Assembly (NCBI GenBank): GCA_914767715.1
Contig: OU612066.1
Span: 34,446,283-34,510,282, forward strand
DNA length: 64,000 nt
Direction: 5' to 3'
DNA from: Membranipora membranacea
Taxonomy: Eukaryota; Bryozoa; Gymnolaemata; Cheilostomatida; Membraniporidae
Below the pieces are notes generated by a model, which did no database searches, was not told the origin of the DNA, and saw only the letters and a list, made by a program, of their open reading frames with translations. Below, piece after piece: positions 48,068-60,800 of the stretch. A program made the translations under genes and the position numbers. Numbering within the stretch: the stretch's first letter is position 1; every line of letters begins with the position of its first letter.

Positions 48068-51060
48068 ATGAACAGTGGCAGCAAAGTGGCCCTTGATTCT
48101 TCATACCAAGATAGCAATTTTGACTGGTGGTTTTCATCACAAAATCCACACTACATTAAATCATTAAATATTTCGGATTCTGCTCAGTTATATCGATGTG
48201 TAGTGAAGTTGAGACAACATTCCAATAACACTTAGTTTCATCGAGACAGTGGGCCCTGTGGGGATTTACACAGTGTGGTGGGGAATGTAGATATGAGCAA
48301 AGTGATTGCTGGTTTGTACCCTGGATTCTGTGGCAGTTAATAAATCGCTCATCCATTGGGCTGTATATCCAGGTAATTTGATAGACTTATGAGAGCAGTG
48401 ATAATTCGCCATAAATAAGCATATTATATTTGATAATCTGGCCATCAAATGCCTACATACCTATAGCAAATGAGAGAGTCATGCTGTGGAATCAATTGGA
48501 TCCCGTTGGGAAACTTTGAGGACCTTCAACTAAAAATGAGAAAAGAACTTGAGAGAAAAATCACAGAATGTGAGGATTTGAATTTTGAAAATTTCGAGCC
48601 CAGACATTGCTATATATATATATATATACATATAACCGTGTCTGGGCTGCTTGCTTGCACGAGATTTACTGTGATCGAATATTTGTATCACAGGGCCATC
48701 ATCAAGACACCATTTAGTTTATGTAGAAAGCCAATAAACCAGGTTAAAAGCTTTGCCATGCCAGCCATGCACCCAGATGATAGGGTGCTTAATGCTGTGA
48801 AAACCTCACCTCATAGAGTTATCGGCAAAAAGTCTACATAAATGATGACTGTTCCTTAAGATTACCATTTAAAATGTTTTCACAAAATTAATTTTATTGG
48901 GGTGTGGAAACCATAGAAGTTCATGATTATAGCTAAGAAATACCTAAGGTTAGGGTCAAAGCCCAGATGTTTTGAGACAAAACAGACACAATAAATCAGT
49001 ATGGGAAATCTTCCAGGAGCCAGAGTTCAGTGGTTTGCCTTATCAATTCATTGATCAAATATGGTGGGCTGGTATTAAGGCTATCTATTAAACACTTGTG
49101 ATTTAACATCTGCCTAATACTACATCCACGCCTATGTCTTAGTTATTTTGTGGCATGCAGCAAACCGCATCAAAATGACGCTAGAGCTCCGACTATGATC
49201 AACCCACTAGATGAAAAAGATTAAACGACAGTCACTCTGGATCCAAAACCATTCAATAATCCTCATTTATGTTGTTTGATTTGTTGGAAAATATTCGGAT
49301 TTCAAGCCAATGTGCATTTGAAGGTCCTAAAATATTTCTACATTGCAGCAAGGCTGTTTTAGTGTAAGACAATGTTAATCGTTTTCGGAAGACACTAAAA
49401 TCGGAGCTATGGATCTTTTTCACCTTTATATCTATGGAATGGCTAAGCACTGTACCCATTTTAATGTGTTTAGCTTCGTTTCTTGTAGTAAGGAGATACA
49501 GATGGGACACTTTAAATCATGGCGGCATGTGACAGAAAAACTTGCTGTCCCAATCAGTTACAATGGCAGTTTTTGAACGCTAGCAAACAATCCAAACTAC
49601 TATAAATATTATCTCTGTAACAGCATTATGTCCTGAATTTTCTACTGACCTCATGTAATACCAATCCACAGTATAATCATACTGCCACTAGTATATAACT
49701 ACTCTCAAATCTCTGACCTTGACAAATAATCTGTGGGTGAATTATTCTTGGAGCAATGTTGATGAAGGCCAGAATGCAATTCAGATATCAAATTGAATTT
49801 ATTATGATTTGTGAATTTGGCAAGGAGCCAGATGTCTTTTTCTTTTTTCCCATTGAAGTGTTCCATCTACATGTGCTTGCAGCGCATGATTAAAGTTTCT
49901 CATTATTGGTTCTTGTTATGGAAAATCGCGCATACAACTCAACTCTCCTTTTAACACGAATTCTTCTTTGAAAGTCGACAGTTATTGTTATAGATCTACC
50001 TGTACATGAGAATGGCTCATATTTCCTCTTTAACGATACTAACAATATCAGAATACTTTATTTTCCTGACATTTTACTGCACTCAAATGAAATGTATTGT
50101 TTTCCCCATCAGGCTCATTTTGCTTGCTCATTTGGGCTGAATTAGCTCAGGGATTTCGCCTTGGTGGCAATGTGGGGTGCTGTCACTGCGACCCTATCAA
50201 AGTCCTTCGGCGATCTGATTGCTAATCAGCTGTCCTCTCAATATTTCGGCTCTTCACCACACAAAAACATAGGAAAGCGCCGAATAAGGACAGTCAATGA
50301 TCAAATGCCAGATTGCATAGATTTGTTATTAATCTCATAAACTTGCTGTTGGGTGCAAAACACTTGAGTTACATCCCATCACGATAGCATGCTTTATCTG
50401 GTGTCACATTGACAATCTATAAATCCAAAGGTATGTTGTAAGATTTGGATTGTGTGAAATATTTTGGCGTTTCATTATTTGGTCATAGCAGCTCTGGAAG
50501 ATTCAACATCTGCAATCTGTTTCCCATGTCACAATCTATGGGTAAAATACAAATTGATATTGATACCTCTTGAGACCAAACACAACACCGCCATGTTTTA
50601 CAGCCTGGAGACTTTATAACAACAATAAGAAAACACTTAAAGACCAACTAGCTCTTCAGGTTTTAGATGTTTGGATCACCCAAGACAGTTTGTATTTGGT
50701 AATTGCAGGTAAGGAATTCCATGTGCTTGATCACAGAATAAATGTGAAAATTTGAAAGATTGTAGTTGGTGGTATCGAGTAAAGGGTAAACTCATTTTGT
50801 AAATTAAAAGAGGAGCTAGCTTTAGCTGATTTATTGGTATTTGTTAGGGATTTCTGATCCCTGTCCATATTTGGTAATTTAATGCGGTAAAATGGCTAAA
50901 GCCGTAACACAGAGTTTGCAACTGTTAATGTAATCATCATATAATTGAATATAATATCAGGTAACTCTGAGTGTGGGTGTGAGATCTCAGACATCTGGCT
51001 GTATCTACTAATTATTATCATCAGATCAGAGCAGATAATGATTATATATTAATAATTGTA
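48068..51060 (-). repeat. Companion repeat C-b
   Basis: Near-identical to A-b and B-b with private small deletions, for example near 50815. Its (TA)n tract is at about 48610-48634, with the same flanking arms. Confidence 0.7.
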
Positions 51061-52336
51061 TCATTGATTAATATAAAGTGCCAACACTGACCCCTTACTT
51101 CAAGCACCTAACTGATAGATTAAATGACCTCCATAAAATCATGAAATTTTAAAGCTCCAAGGTCACCTATCTATGACCTGTAGACCGTAGTATGACTAGC
51201 CTTACAATATCTGCTGTTTACACCTACATTAGATACATCTGATTAGTAAATATCTCATCTCTGTCAGAAGATTTCAGAGCCAGCTATCAGCCTGACAACT
51301 GTGCCTCTTGTTATATTTTAAGAGTATATGGCAGCAGACGAGGCAGTGATACGGCGGAATCCCTGGTCTAATGTGATGAAGACCTAACCATGGTCTCCTT
51401 CCCTTTCTGGTGTTAGCCTTGTTGACTTTGGAACCGCCTTACTTTTTGTTCCCAAATGTTTTATTGCTCGCAATCCAGGTGTCTCCTGCGAGATGATTAT
51501 CTATTCCGTGAAATCTACACAGTTAATCTATATTTATTACCTTTGGAATTCCGATGTTGACACCACAACAAGTTTCATAACTTTAAAGCATCCATGATAT
51601 TAATTGGTATTATCAAAGCTGTTTCTCGAGCTATAATCAGTTTCAAAACAAGCTCAAAACTGACCCACTTGGACCACCAGAAGCAGACCTTGAAATCGAC
51701 CCTTTCAATATTCGTTCTTGAGATCATGAAGCCCATGTTACATCAGGGTTTCCCAGTGATAGAATTTAGGGGGGATGCAAGGGGATGGTGTCCCCCTGCC
51801 TAACCATTACGATGGCAATAAGCCGTGGGTTTGCAGGCTTGAGGCCATGATTTATATTAGTTTTCCAAAAAGTTGCTAAAATTGATACATTTTCGTTTGT
51901 AATCATCACCGGCCGAAGTTCCGGAAAATGCATGTGGCCAAAGTTTCTTATGGTAGATATATATGCAAAATAACATCACATCTCCCTACACAAGGCTCGC
52001 GTGCGTCAGCTAGGCCATACTTTAATAATTCGTCACCTCAGTCCTAGTTGCCAAATGGAGTTGTTGTTAGGGTCAATTTGAAGCCTAATAGCTGGAGCAT
52101 TTCACCTGATCATTTTAAACTAAATTTCATGGGTGCTAAAAGGAAAGCATTCGGTTGGGTAGCAGTTACCAGTGATAACAATACAGACCTCTTCTTAAAA
52201 TCACTATTTTATTTTCAGCAATAAACAATTTTTATCATCAAATGTATATATATCATGTGTTCATGCATGTGTGAGAAGATAACTCTTTATTGTTCCTGTC
52301 CAAAATGAGACGGTTATGAAACCTAGCTAACCCCAA

Positions 52337-52355
52337 CCCCCCCCCCCCCCCCCCC
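52337..52355. repeat. Poly(C) run of 19
   Basis: Counterpart of the C runs at 27391-27404 and 37531-37541. In this copy the run abuts GTGGTTTGG, because the sequence between them in the other units is deleted. Confidence 0.8.
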
Positions 52356-52520
52356 GTGGTTTGGCAAATGATAATAATTCACGATAGGCTGATATGATAT
52401 ATGGCTATGGCTGACCTTATCACACAGCCCACTGGTGTTAAACTAGATGGGTAACACACTGTTTGTGTAAAATCCGAGGTACACTTGCACTGGTTTCTAT
52501 TATCCATTACAGCATACAAC

Positions 52521-52550
52521 CACAGAGTAGGGATATATCCCTACTCTGTG
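52521..52550. mobile_element. 30-bp perfect palindrome (unit C)
   Basis: CACAGAGTAGGGATA is followed directly by its exact reverse complement. The flanks are ATACAAC and ATACAAT. It lies 73 bp from the 713-bp element that shares these ends. Confidence 0.65.
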
Positions 52551-52623
52551 ATACAATCATAGTAGTCCTTCACATCCAACAAACATGTCAAAGCATCTGT
52601 CAATCCATTAAATCACATATTAT

Positions 52624-53336
52624 CACAGAGTAAGGATATACAAAGGGGACAGTTCAATGATAGTTTTAGTGCCTGCGGTTTTTGATTCACTGGGGGAAAA
52701 TTGTGCACAGCTGGATGCCAAAAACTCATTATCTCTATATGTTATAATGGCATTTTTCTTGCAGACATCCCTACCTTTGATGGGCCATAATTCATTCTGT
52801 ATTTATCCTAAAGACTGATTTCCAACTTTGTTGGAATGTCCAAGCTTCAAGCTATACACCATATTATTGTCATTTTTTCCAAGGATTCATAGGCTAAGAG
52901 TAATCCAGGTTTTTGAAATGAGTTTTGTCATATAGATTTACATGTGGCAATTGATAGACGGCTGGTCATCAAAATTAGAAAATGTCCGTGCATTGACCTA
53001 AGCCCTATGTAAATCTATATGATAAAACTCATTTTAAAAACCTGGATTACTCACAGCCTATGTATCCTAGCAAAAAATGACAATAATATGGTGTGTAGCT
53101 CGAAGATTGGACATTTCAGAAAAATTAGAAATCAGTCTTTAGGATAAATACAGAATGAATTATGACCTATCAAAGGTGGCTATGTCTGCATGACAAAACT
53201 CCACTGTAACTTATATATATTCTGAAATTGGCAGGTGGCCAGATTGATGAATTCCCCCCCCCCCCCCCCCCCCCGTGGATAAAAACCGCAGGCACTATAA
53301 CGATCAAGTGTCCCCTCTGTTAATCCTTACTCTGTG
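52624..53336. mobile_element. 713-bp foldback (MITE-like) DNA element with 7-bp target duplication
   Basis: The termini are inverted repeats starting CACAGAGTAAGGATAT on the left and CACAGAGTAAGGATTA on the right (reverse complement). Pairing continues inward along most of the element (GTGCCTGCGGTTTTT; TCTGTATTTATCCTAAAGAC; CATATAGATTTACAT, with reverse-complement partners) to a short central spacer near 52955-53000. ATATTAT occurs directly before (52617-52623) and after (53337-53343). Units A and B have the empty site with a single ATATTAT. A poly(C) run of 21 (53254-53274) sits in the right arm only. It has no coding capacity, so it is non-autonomous. The superfamily is not assigned. Confidence 0.85.
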
Positions 53337-53734
53337 ATATTATAATATACAGCGCCCGCCCAGCCCGCAGCATCTGACGTTCATTAAAAAGAAACCTGCT
53401 TATAAATCTGTCATTTGAAGGTAGGAGAAAGAGTCACAAAGCCTGATTACAATGCTGCTAACAAACAATCAATAGTTTCATGCCTAGTATTTTTTCTTCG
53501 GATATTCGGAATATGATTTATTTGAATATTCAGCTCTTTTTTTTGTTAACTGCCTCTCCGCAGATACAGTGTACAGCAATAATCTTACATTAATCAGATA
53601 CTAGCACAGTGCCATGTAATCCAAGGGGCACAAGCATTGATATGAATATATATCAGTGGGCACAAGTGAGCCAGAATTGTTGAATATCGATTTGAAAATT
53701 GTTATAACAAGTAGGATCTGCTCAGATATCTGGC

Positions 53735-53765
53735 AGTGGCATTTCATCAGTTATGGAATGCCACT
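53735..53765. repeat. Hairpin AGTGGCATTTC/GGAATGCCACT, second linker
   Basis: Same hairpin as 38758-38788, with the same outer arms. Confidence 0.7.
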
Positions 53766-54660
53766 ACCAGCAAGCCAAGCAGATGTCTATCTGGTTGTTA
53801 CTTCAACATGATTATTTATCCATGTCCAGATGTCGTTAGAAAGTGGAGGGTGACAGCAGCTTACCTTAAACCTTAAACTGTGTTGCCTGATAAAAGTCAT
53901 TTCATGTGGATTTTTGAAAAAGTTTAACTATCCTAGGGCTAGGGACAGAAATATTATCTAGAGTTTGGCTAGGTAGCTACCACCAGTTTTAGTCAGGTAA
54001 GGTTGACGCTCATAAAAACTAAGATAGTATTACTAGCTAGCAATAAGCTTCATCATTCGAACAAGACAAAGAAACAAAATTATCCTTCTGTGAATGCGAA
54101 AGTTTTCTCATAGAGTTAGATTTATTTCAATTGACCATTATGTATAATTAGAAGAAGAATCACGGTGCTGACGCCCGAATGAGAGTTATCACTGTCTTGA
54201 GTATCTGATAACATCACGGTTATTAAATACCTTGTACCTAGAGAATAACAGCCTTTTAGTTTTTGTGTAGAAAGTTTTTGCAGATGAATAATTCAGCAGT
54301 TTACTATGTTTACTATGTCAGATTTCTATGGTTAATATAAATAACATTTAATGTCCCGAGACCTTGCATTGCGTATGGTTGCAACCCTCCATGTTGTCAC
54401 TACAACACATTTTTTCTATCATTAGATCCAGGGAGTTATCTTATTATTGTGCAAGGTAAGACAACTTTATCTCAAACTGCAGAACAGTTTATTTTGATTT
54501 TCAAGAACAGACAGATTGACCGGTAATCCTCAGACTTGTGCTGTTCTGATAAACATCCTTTCCTCTTTTGTCGTTCAGATGAATATGTTTCTGGTTTTTA
54601 AGGAACAAATACCTTGAAACTCAAGCAACTAATCTGATGGCATGTGTGAAACTCGAGTAC

Positions 54661-54736
54661 ATATATACACTGATTTATAATACATTATATATATACACTG
54701 ATTTATAATACATTATAAATCAGTGTATATATATAT
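54661..54736. repeat. Short tandem plus inverted repeat insertion
   Basis: Two direct copies of TACACTGATTTATAATACAT are followed by a reverse complement (ATAAATCAGTGTATAT), forming a hairpin edged by TA repeats. The other linker (near 39680) lacks it. Confidence 0.75.
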
Positions 54737-55057
54737 TGTTTGTATTCAGACTGTACTTTATACATGTAATTATTGAAAGCTATAACACTAGTGATTAGAG
54801 AGTGTTCTTAATTTATGCTGTTATGTCAGTGTTGTGCAGATTATGTAAGAAAAAGACAAATTTCCACAGCTCCTCTAACACAAATGTTACTTGTATATAC
54901 ATTTATCAACTTTGTTTACTGGTCAAGGTCACTGGAGACATTCCATGCGAATTTTGAAAGATGTCATTATGTGGGATCAGTTGTAATTCGATCGACCAAT
55001 CAGTATCGGAGAGGTATACACCCGAGGGTGTTGGGGGCTGGAACAATCAACAATGAA

Positions 55058-55149
55058 AGCTCCCCCAGTGGGACTCGAACCCACAACTCCTGCGGCACTA
55101 ATCGCCTGGCAGTGAATGGCAAGCGCGCTAACCGATTGCCCATCTCACC
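55058..55149 (-). other. tRNA-like sequence with strong A and B boxes
   Basis: On the minus strand GATGG.CAATCGGTTAGCGCG (A-box-like) precedes GTGGGTTCGAGTCCCAC, a perfect T arm with a consensus B box. The expected acceptor pairing is absent and the middle region is extended. It is more likely a tRNA pseudogene or SINE head than a working tRNA. Confidence 0.5.
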
Positions 55150-55571
55150 ATCCCCAAACAAGAATGGGTTGATGGCGCTAATTAGATAGCCCGCTATTCA
55201 CTACTCGTATGTTGTAAAATCAGATCAAATATTACAGTTCTGACTCCCAGATGATACCTACAACTGTTAGAAGAGTATAGTTTACCTAGGCTGCCTCCAG
55301 CATTTAATACCCGACGGTCTGAGTACCTTGATAATGACAGTTTTGAAAGAAATGGAGCAGAAGATCTTATCTGATGATTTTGTCAGCAGTTTATATTGGG
55401 CAAACCAGCTGAAACAAATGTTACCGAGTTGAGATCGTATGTCAAACTACCAAGCCTTGATGTCGCAAGACCTGTTTATTAATTAAGATCAGGTCTTATG
55501 TAGGACTAGACTCTTTTTATTATCATTAGGTATGTGAGTTGAAAAGTAAAATATACTGGAAGTTGTCTTAT

Positions 55572-57780
55572 TATTTTTTAGGTTCATACAACTTTTGGCT
55601 GTTCTGCTCGAACCAGGCCGGACAATGACTTCTGACTGGATGGTTGCAGCGGGGAAGCCCATAGCAAATTCATCACCATCACCAAATCCTAAGCTCAGTC
55701 TTGAACAAAATAATTCAAATCCGCTGGAATACTGGATGAGAGATAGTGTTGGTGTCTTGTAGCCGTAGACGTAGCGTGTTGGACAGAATCACCAACAATT
55801 TCCTCTCATTAGGTCTCAAGTGAGTTGTTGTCTGTTATAATACATAGATAATGCTTTTGGCTGAGAAGGACGAAGTTTGTTGAATAAAAATAGGCATATT
55901 TAATAAAAAGTGTGCACCAAGTCAAAGGTTGTAATTATCAGATATGACTAATCAGCCAGATAGGATTAGAAGCCTATTAAAAGATGAGTTATGAATGATT
56001 TGAATCTTTTGACAGCTCCCAATCACTATGTTTCCAAATTCGAATTCAGTAACATTGTTTATTCAAAAAAGTAGTATAAGGCTGCATGATGAATGGATAG
56101 CTCACTTAGGAACAATAGTTTCTATGTGGGAGGTCTGGTTCAAATCAATTGTTAGCAGTCATCATTCAACATAGGGGTGGACCACATATTTGAAGCATGG
56201 GACCATAGTGATAAACAGGCCAGTCTGAATCGCAGAACTATTCCCTCCACAATGTTTGACACGGGCATATTGGCACTTCGAGTAATTGGCAATAACAATG
56301 TTTAATTTTGCAGACTTAGCATTAACTGTGAATCATCACTAAACATGCTCAGAACATAGCAGTATTCCCTGCTCAGAGTCAAAAATATCTCACCATTTTT
56401 CCTTGTTTTGTTGTGAAGAGATATATTTCCATCGGTCGAGGTCAAGGAAGAAAGTTTATAAAACTAATCAGTAAAGATTTTGTGACCAATCAAATTTCAA
56501 TTTGTAGAAAAAAGTTCCTGCTACAGCATTGAATTATTTATTTATGGGAGCTTTTGACTTTCTAAATAAATAAACAAGCCAATCAAAAGCCAATTTCTGT
56601 TTCAAATATGGCATAAAACGTTTCCTCCTTGATTGAGGGATGGTGTGATTGTTTAACACGATCTGTGGTAGGTAAATAACAATGACTATTAATTGGTGAT
56701 AACCAAACAATATTGCGAAAGTGTGCCGGGCTGGATTGCTGGTTTCCATGAAGACTGATAAGTAACCTAAAGCTAAGACTGAGGTCATCATAGCAGGAAC
56801 TCCTATCCGTCAGCATGTCAGCATGTCTTGGGTGGACAGACCATATATATTCAGCCCATTTGCATAACTGTGGGATCCAGTCTGCCATTGCTCCATTGAT
56901 GTATTGACAGAGGTGCGGCATTACAGTTTTATTGGCAGTTTAGTTTTTGGCAACTCATTTGAACGACATACATCTCTATTACAATAAATGTCTCCATCTT
57001 AAAAAACCCGATTTTTGTCCTTCGGAAAAGAGCATTCAGGGTAATAGTAATAATATAAAACTTCCAATATACTTGGCTTCAACACAATATTTATCTACAG
57101 AATCGTATCTTTTAACGTTGCCTGATTTCACCATTTACTTTTCATGTATTATTTGCTATAGAATATTTCATAATCAAGGCCAAACCTATATCATCAGTGA
57201 GTTTTCAAACACTTAACATCGATCTTTATTCGGTGTAACTCACGTCTTGCATCCACCCAAAATCTTCTTTTTAGTACATGTGACTACTGCTTTCAATGAC
57301 CTCCTCAACGTATACACTCATCATCAACCATACATAAATTTAAATTTGCATTGGCTTGCATTAGTATTTTTATTCCCTCGATTTTATTTTTGGTTAAAGT
57401 GATTTTTTGTTTGCACACAAGGGACAACATCTACGGATGATGTCGAATGTAAATAAAACTGTAGGGTAAGTACTTACGATACTAGCGATATAAATTTGCT
57501 GAAGAAAACTATAATAATACTTTAATCTGTCACAAAAAAATTCTGTTTCAGCATTTGAGCAATCAGCTTTTGACTAAACATCGAGAAATAACTAAATTGA
57601 TGATCAGCTGTTTAAAACCCAATTTCTCAGATTGAGCCATGTAAGACTAGCATCTTTTCAGATGTGCCGTGTTAGTAGCCTGAACAAATCTCCTACAGCA
57701 TCAAATACAGTGGGTAGAATCTATAGTAACGCTGCTTACTTATTGGCCAATATTCCATCCAATCATATGACAGCAGCAAT
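55572..57780. other. Intergenic upstream of L6, nothing recognised
   Basis: Unique sequence after the array. Overlapping minus-strand ORFs at 56534-56921 and a plus ORF at 56947-57216 have no recognised domain or nearby splice-compatible partner. Confidence 0.4.
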
Positions 57781-57800
57781 CAGTGTTAGCTGTATACTCG

Positions 57801-57809
57801 TATAAAAGG
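57801..57809 (+). promoter_or_regulatory. TATA box of L6
   Basis: TATAAAAGG, 32 nt before the first ATG (57841) and 56 nt before the second in-frame ATG (57865). A start site about 30 nt downstream would leave very little leader before the first ATG, which favours use of the second. Confidence 0.55.
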
Positions 57810-57864
57810 AAAGAATTTTGTATATAATTTACCATCGCTTATGGAGAAGTCAAACAAAAATATC

Positions 57865-60800
57865 ATGGAGAAGTCTATCATCATCTTCTTTGCGCTGCTT
57901 GTAGTTTGTTCAGCACAGTTTATTGAAGTTGATTCTGCTTGTCCGACCAACCTTGCTAGTGTGTCAAACTTCAATAGCACAAGGGTATGTACTGGTCACC
58001 AATTGTTCTGGTTTTTTTCACTAAAATTACATTTACGGGATATCGTTTTATGAATTAATAATACGTTACCTTGTAAACTTTCTTTCTTGTGTGTTGCTGA
58101 GTTCCTTGATCATGCACGGCATGGGTTTGCTATAGCAACAAGTTTTTGTTTTTGAATCCCTCTAAAATGACAAATTTTATTTGATATTCCATTGCAAATC
58201 TCTACGCTGACTTGGCTTTCTCTCAGCACTTGATTGACTCCTAATCGAGAAAATATCTATCTAAAGTAGATACATAGCCGGGGCTGCCAACTATTGTTGT
58301 GGAAAAAGAGTAGATTTCGTTGGGGATATAGATGGCTTGGCTGGCGGTTATTTTAGGCAACAGCAGGGAGAGTGAGCTTTGGGCGCCAGAGCATTATCCG
58401 GCTGGGTGGGTCGGGATGGAACTTTTTTTCTAATGAAACCTTAAGATAGAGCGCTATGAGGCATATCAGTAGATATATATATTTACAAAAATGTATGACA
58501 CATTGTCATTTATTTGTAATCATGGCATGGAGGCTCAAATATGAATAGGTATTGAATGGGGAATGGGGTTACAAATAATACACATGAGTTCAACCTTAAG
58601 GAAGAGTAGATGACCATGCTTGTTGAAAAAAAGCAGAGGATAAGAAAATAGAATTGGAAAAGGAGCAGAGTCGGCAGCCCTGTACAAAGCACAATTTCCA
58701 CCATGTTTTCCCCACAACTCCATTCCCCAACTACCATCCCTGCAATGACAAATTTTGGAACACTAAGAGTATTTTTCTTTGTTCACAGTTTTTTAGCGGT
58801 ACTTGGTATGAGCACAAGAGAATCCCATTCACCATGGGAAACAGTGCTCAATGTCTATCTGTCAGAGCCCAGAGTAGCAGATCTGTCACTATCAAAGGGA
58901 AAGTCCTGAAGTAAGTCTGTAAAGCAATGCTTAATCAAGTCCAATATGCAACTGTCTTTGTGTTTCGGTGTATCTTAAACTTTGTAATATCTATCTGCCA
59001 TAACGGAGCACTAGAGTTAGGGCTGAACAATTTTATCCTGCAGAGGATTTTCTAATCTCAATCTATCACTATATAGCAGGTTCGCCTCATTTCATGTGCT
59101 CCCAATTATAAGATCAAATTCTAAATGATTTTAAGTCTCAGAGTCAGCGCATCAAAATTCAAACTTGTATTTAGATAGCAGTTTATTGGTAAATCCGTCA
59201 AAGACAGTTTACAATTGTTTAAAAAGACGCTGTGTTTACAATGGCATATCATTTAAAAGATGACAAGTTGACACATCATAGAGAGAAGATGCAGTCTTTA
59301 TACAAAAGAGCTATACATATACAGGCTCGTAGTTGTAGGGGAGGCAGGGGCGCCAATAGAGTGGCCTAAAAATGCTATAGTTGAATAATCCATGTCAGAA
59401 TCAGCTCATTTTGGACTTCCATTTGCTATTAACATCATTAAAACACCTTGGAGGCTTAGGACTGGGGACTCAGGAGAAGCTTACAATACCCAACCTGGTT
59501 TTACTTCACATCCTAAAGGATTTTTGCCTCCCCTACGATTTTTCCTAAACTACAGCACTGCATATATCAGCTTCATTTTTAGTGATCACGGCTGTACCAG
59601 TGCCTGGGGGTGATGACTATCTCGTATAGATCAATAGTTCAAAAACTAGTACATGTTTCTATTTCAAGCTGATGGTCTATGCAATCATGTAGCTTGAGTT
59701 AGAAGATCGATTTTACAACACAAATTGTCCTTTTTGTTGCATTTATTTCTATTTTAATGGTTGTGGTCAGCCAACAAGCAAAACAATATGTACGCACGAC
59801 TTTTTTGAGCCAATGTTTGATAAAAATTGGGTAATGTGTGAATTTAAGAAGCATCACATGCTTGGCTCACAATTCTGGCTAACAGATTTATACAAAATTT
59901 GGCAGCAAAACAGAGAGATAAACAAAGGAACCCATCACTCTGAGGTCAGGCCTGTTGTAGATCGATCAACTCAGTTTGATAACCTGTCACAGAACAATCA
60001 CACTGATGACAGATCCCCTCTGATGATCTAATTAACATATAAATTTATCTCCAAGTCAACATTGTTGCAGCTCCAAACAGTCATGATTCAAACATGATAA
60101 TCCACATAGCTGCCATAATTGCCTTTTCGTTGGAGGATCGTTATCAGCTGTATTTGAGCTGGTCAAAATCAAAACAAACGCCTTCTTCATTCTCATCATA
60201 CCTTACTGGCATCGTCATGTTTTCAAAAATATTCTTATCAAAAACATCGTTTCTTCTGATGCGTGCAATTCTACATGCCAGCAAGAAGTTGAGTGTTTCC
60301 ATAGATAATGATAATAATAATCATTGTATATTTTTCTTTCTGGAAATGAGGACAAACACATTGTGAACGAACCTGGAATTCATAGTTCTGTTTCAGAAAA
60401 AACCTGGAGGTATTGCAATTATAATGAGCGATCCTTTTAATGAAAAAATCTCACTACCATCACCCTCACAAATTTGTTCCCAATCTGAATGCTTAGGATA
60501 AGGATACATAAGATTCCATGACTGAGTGTGTGATTTGAGAGCGAGACTCCTGGCAGGTGCCGCTGACTCAGATAACAGAGATCAGATAGTTGGAAGTTTT
60601 TGATTGGCTAGCTGAAGTGGCGTGTCATTTTGCCTTTGACATCATGATTTGAATGACTTGTAACAGATTCTTCTTTTATTTACTGTTACAGTCCATTGAA
60701 TCCACTGGCTTGGCTCGGTTATGTTTCCTATTTACCTATCAACCAGGATTGTACTGTGTCTTGTGGAGATACAGAGTGTCATATAACGACTAGTATGTGG

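Larger units (their letters stand above)
41431..55571 (+). repeat. Tandem array, unit C with linker
   Basis: The most complete unit: nested LINE, right half of the host LINE, L5, companion repeats C-a and C-b, a tail and a linker. Relative to B it has lost about 0.55 kb (equivalent of 37970-38520, junction near 53500) and gained the 713-bp foldback element. The array ends near 55571, where the linker runs on into unique sequence. Confidence 0.85.
53507..55571. repeat. Linker after unit C
   Basis: Second copy of the linker at 38530-41430. It lacks the 959-bp segment but keeps the full tRNA-like sequence, and has gained the insertion at 54661-54736. Its right end marks the end of the array. 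Confidence 0.75.

Noticed and set aside
48470-48841. 123-residue ORF reading through the (TA)n tract
   Set aside because: It translates the TA microsatellite (alternating Ile and Tyr) and is broken in units A and B.
54815-55189. 124-residue plus-strand ORF containing SGTRTHNSC
   Set aside because: The SGTRTHN stretch is the antisense translation of a tRNA-like sequence; the frame crosses the linker repeat and is not kept in the first linker.
56583-56921. 112-residue minus-strand ORF
   Set aside because: Codon use is plausible but there is no known motif, no splice-compatible neighbour and an overlapping ORF in another frame.
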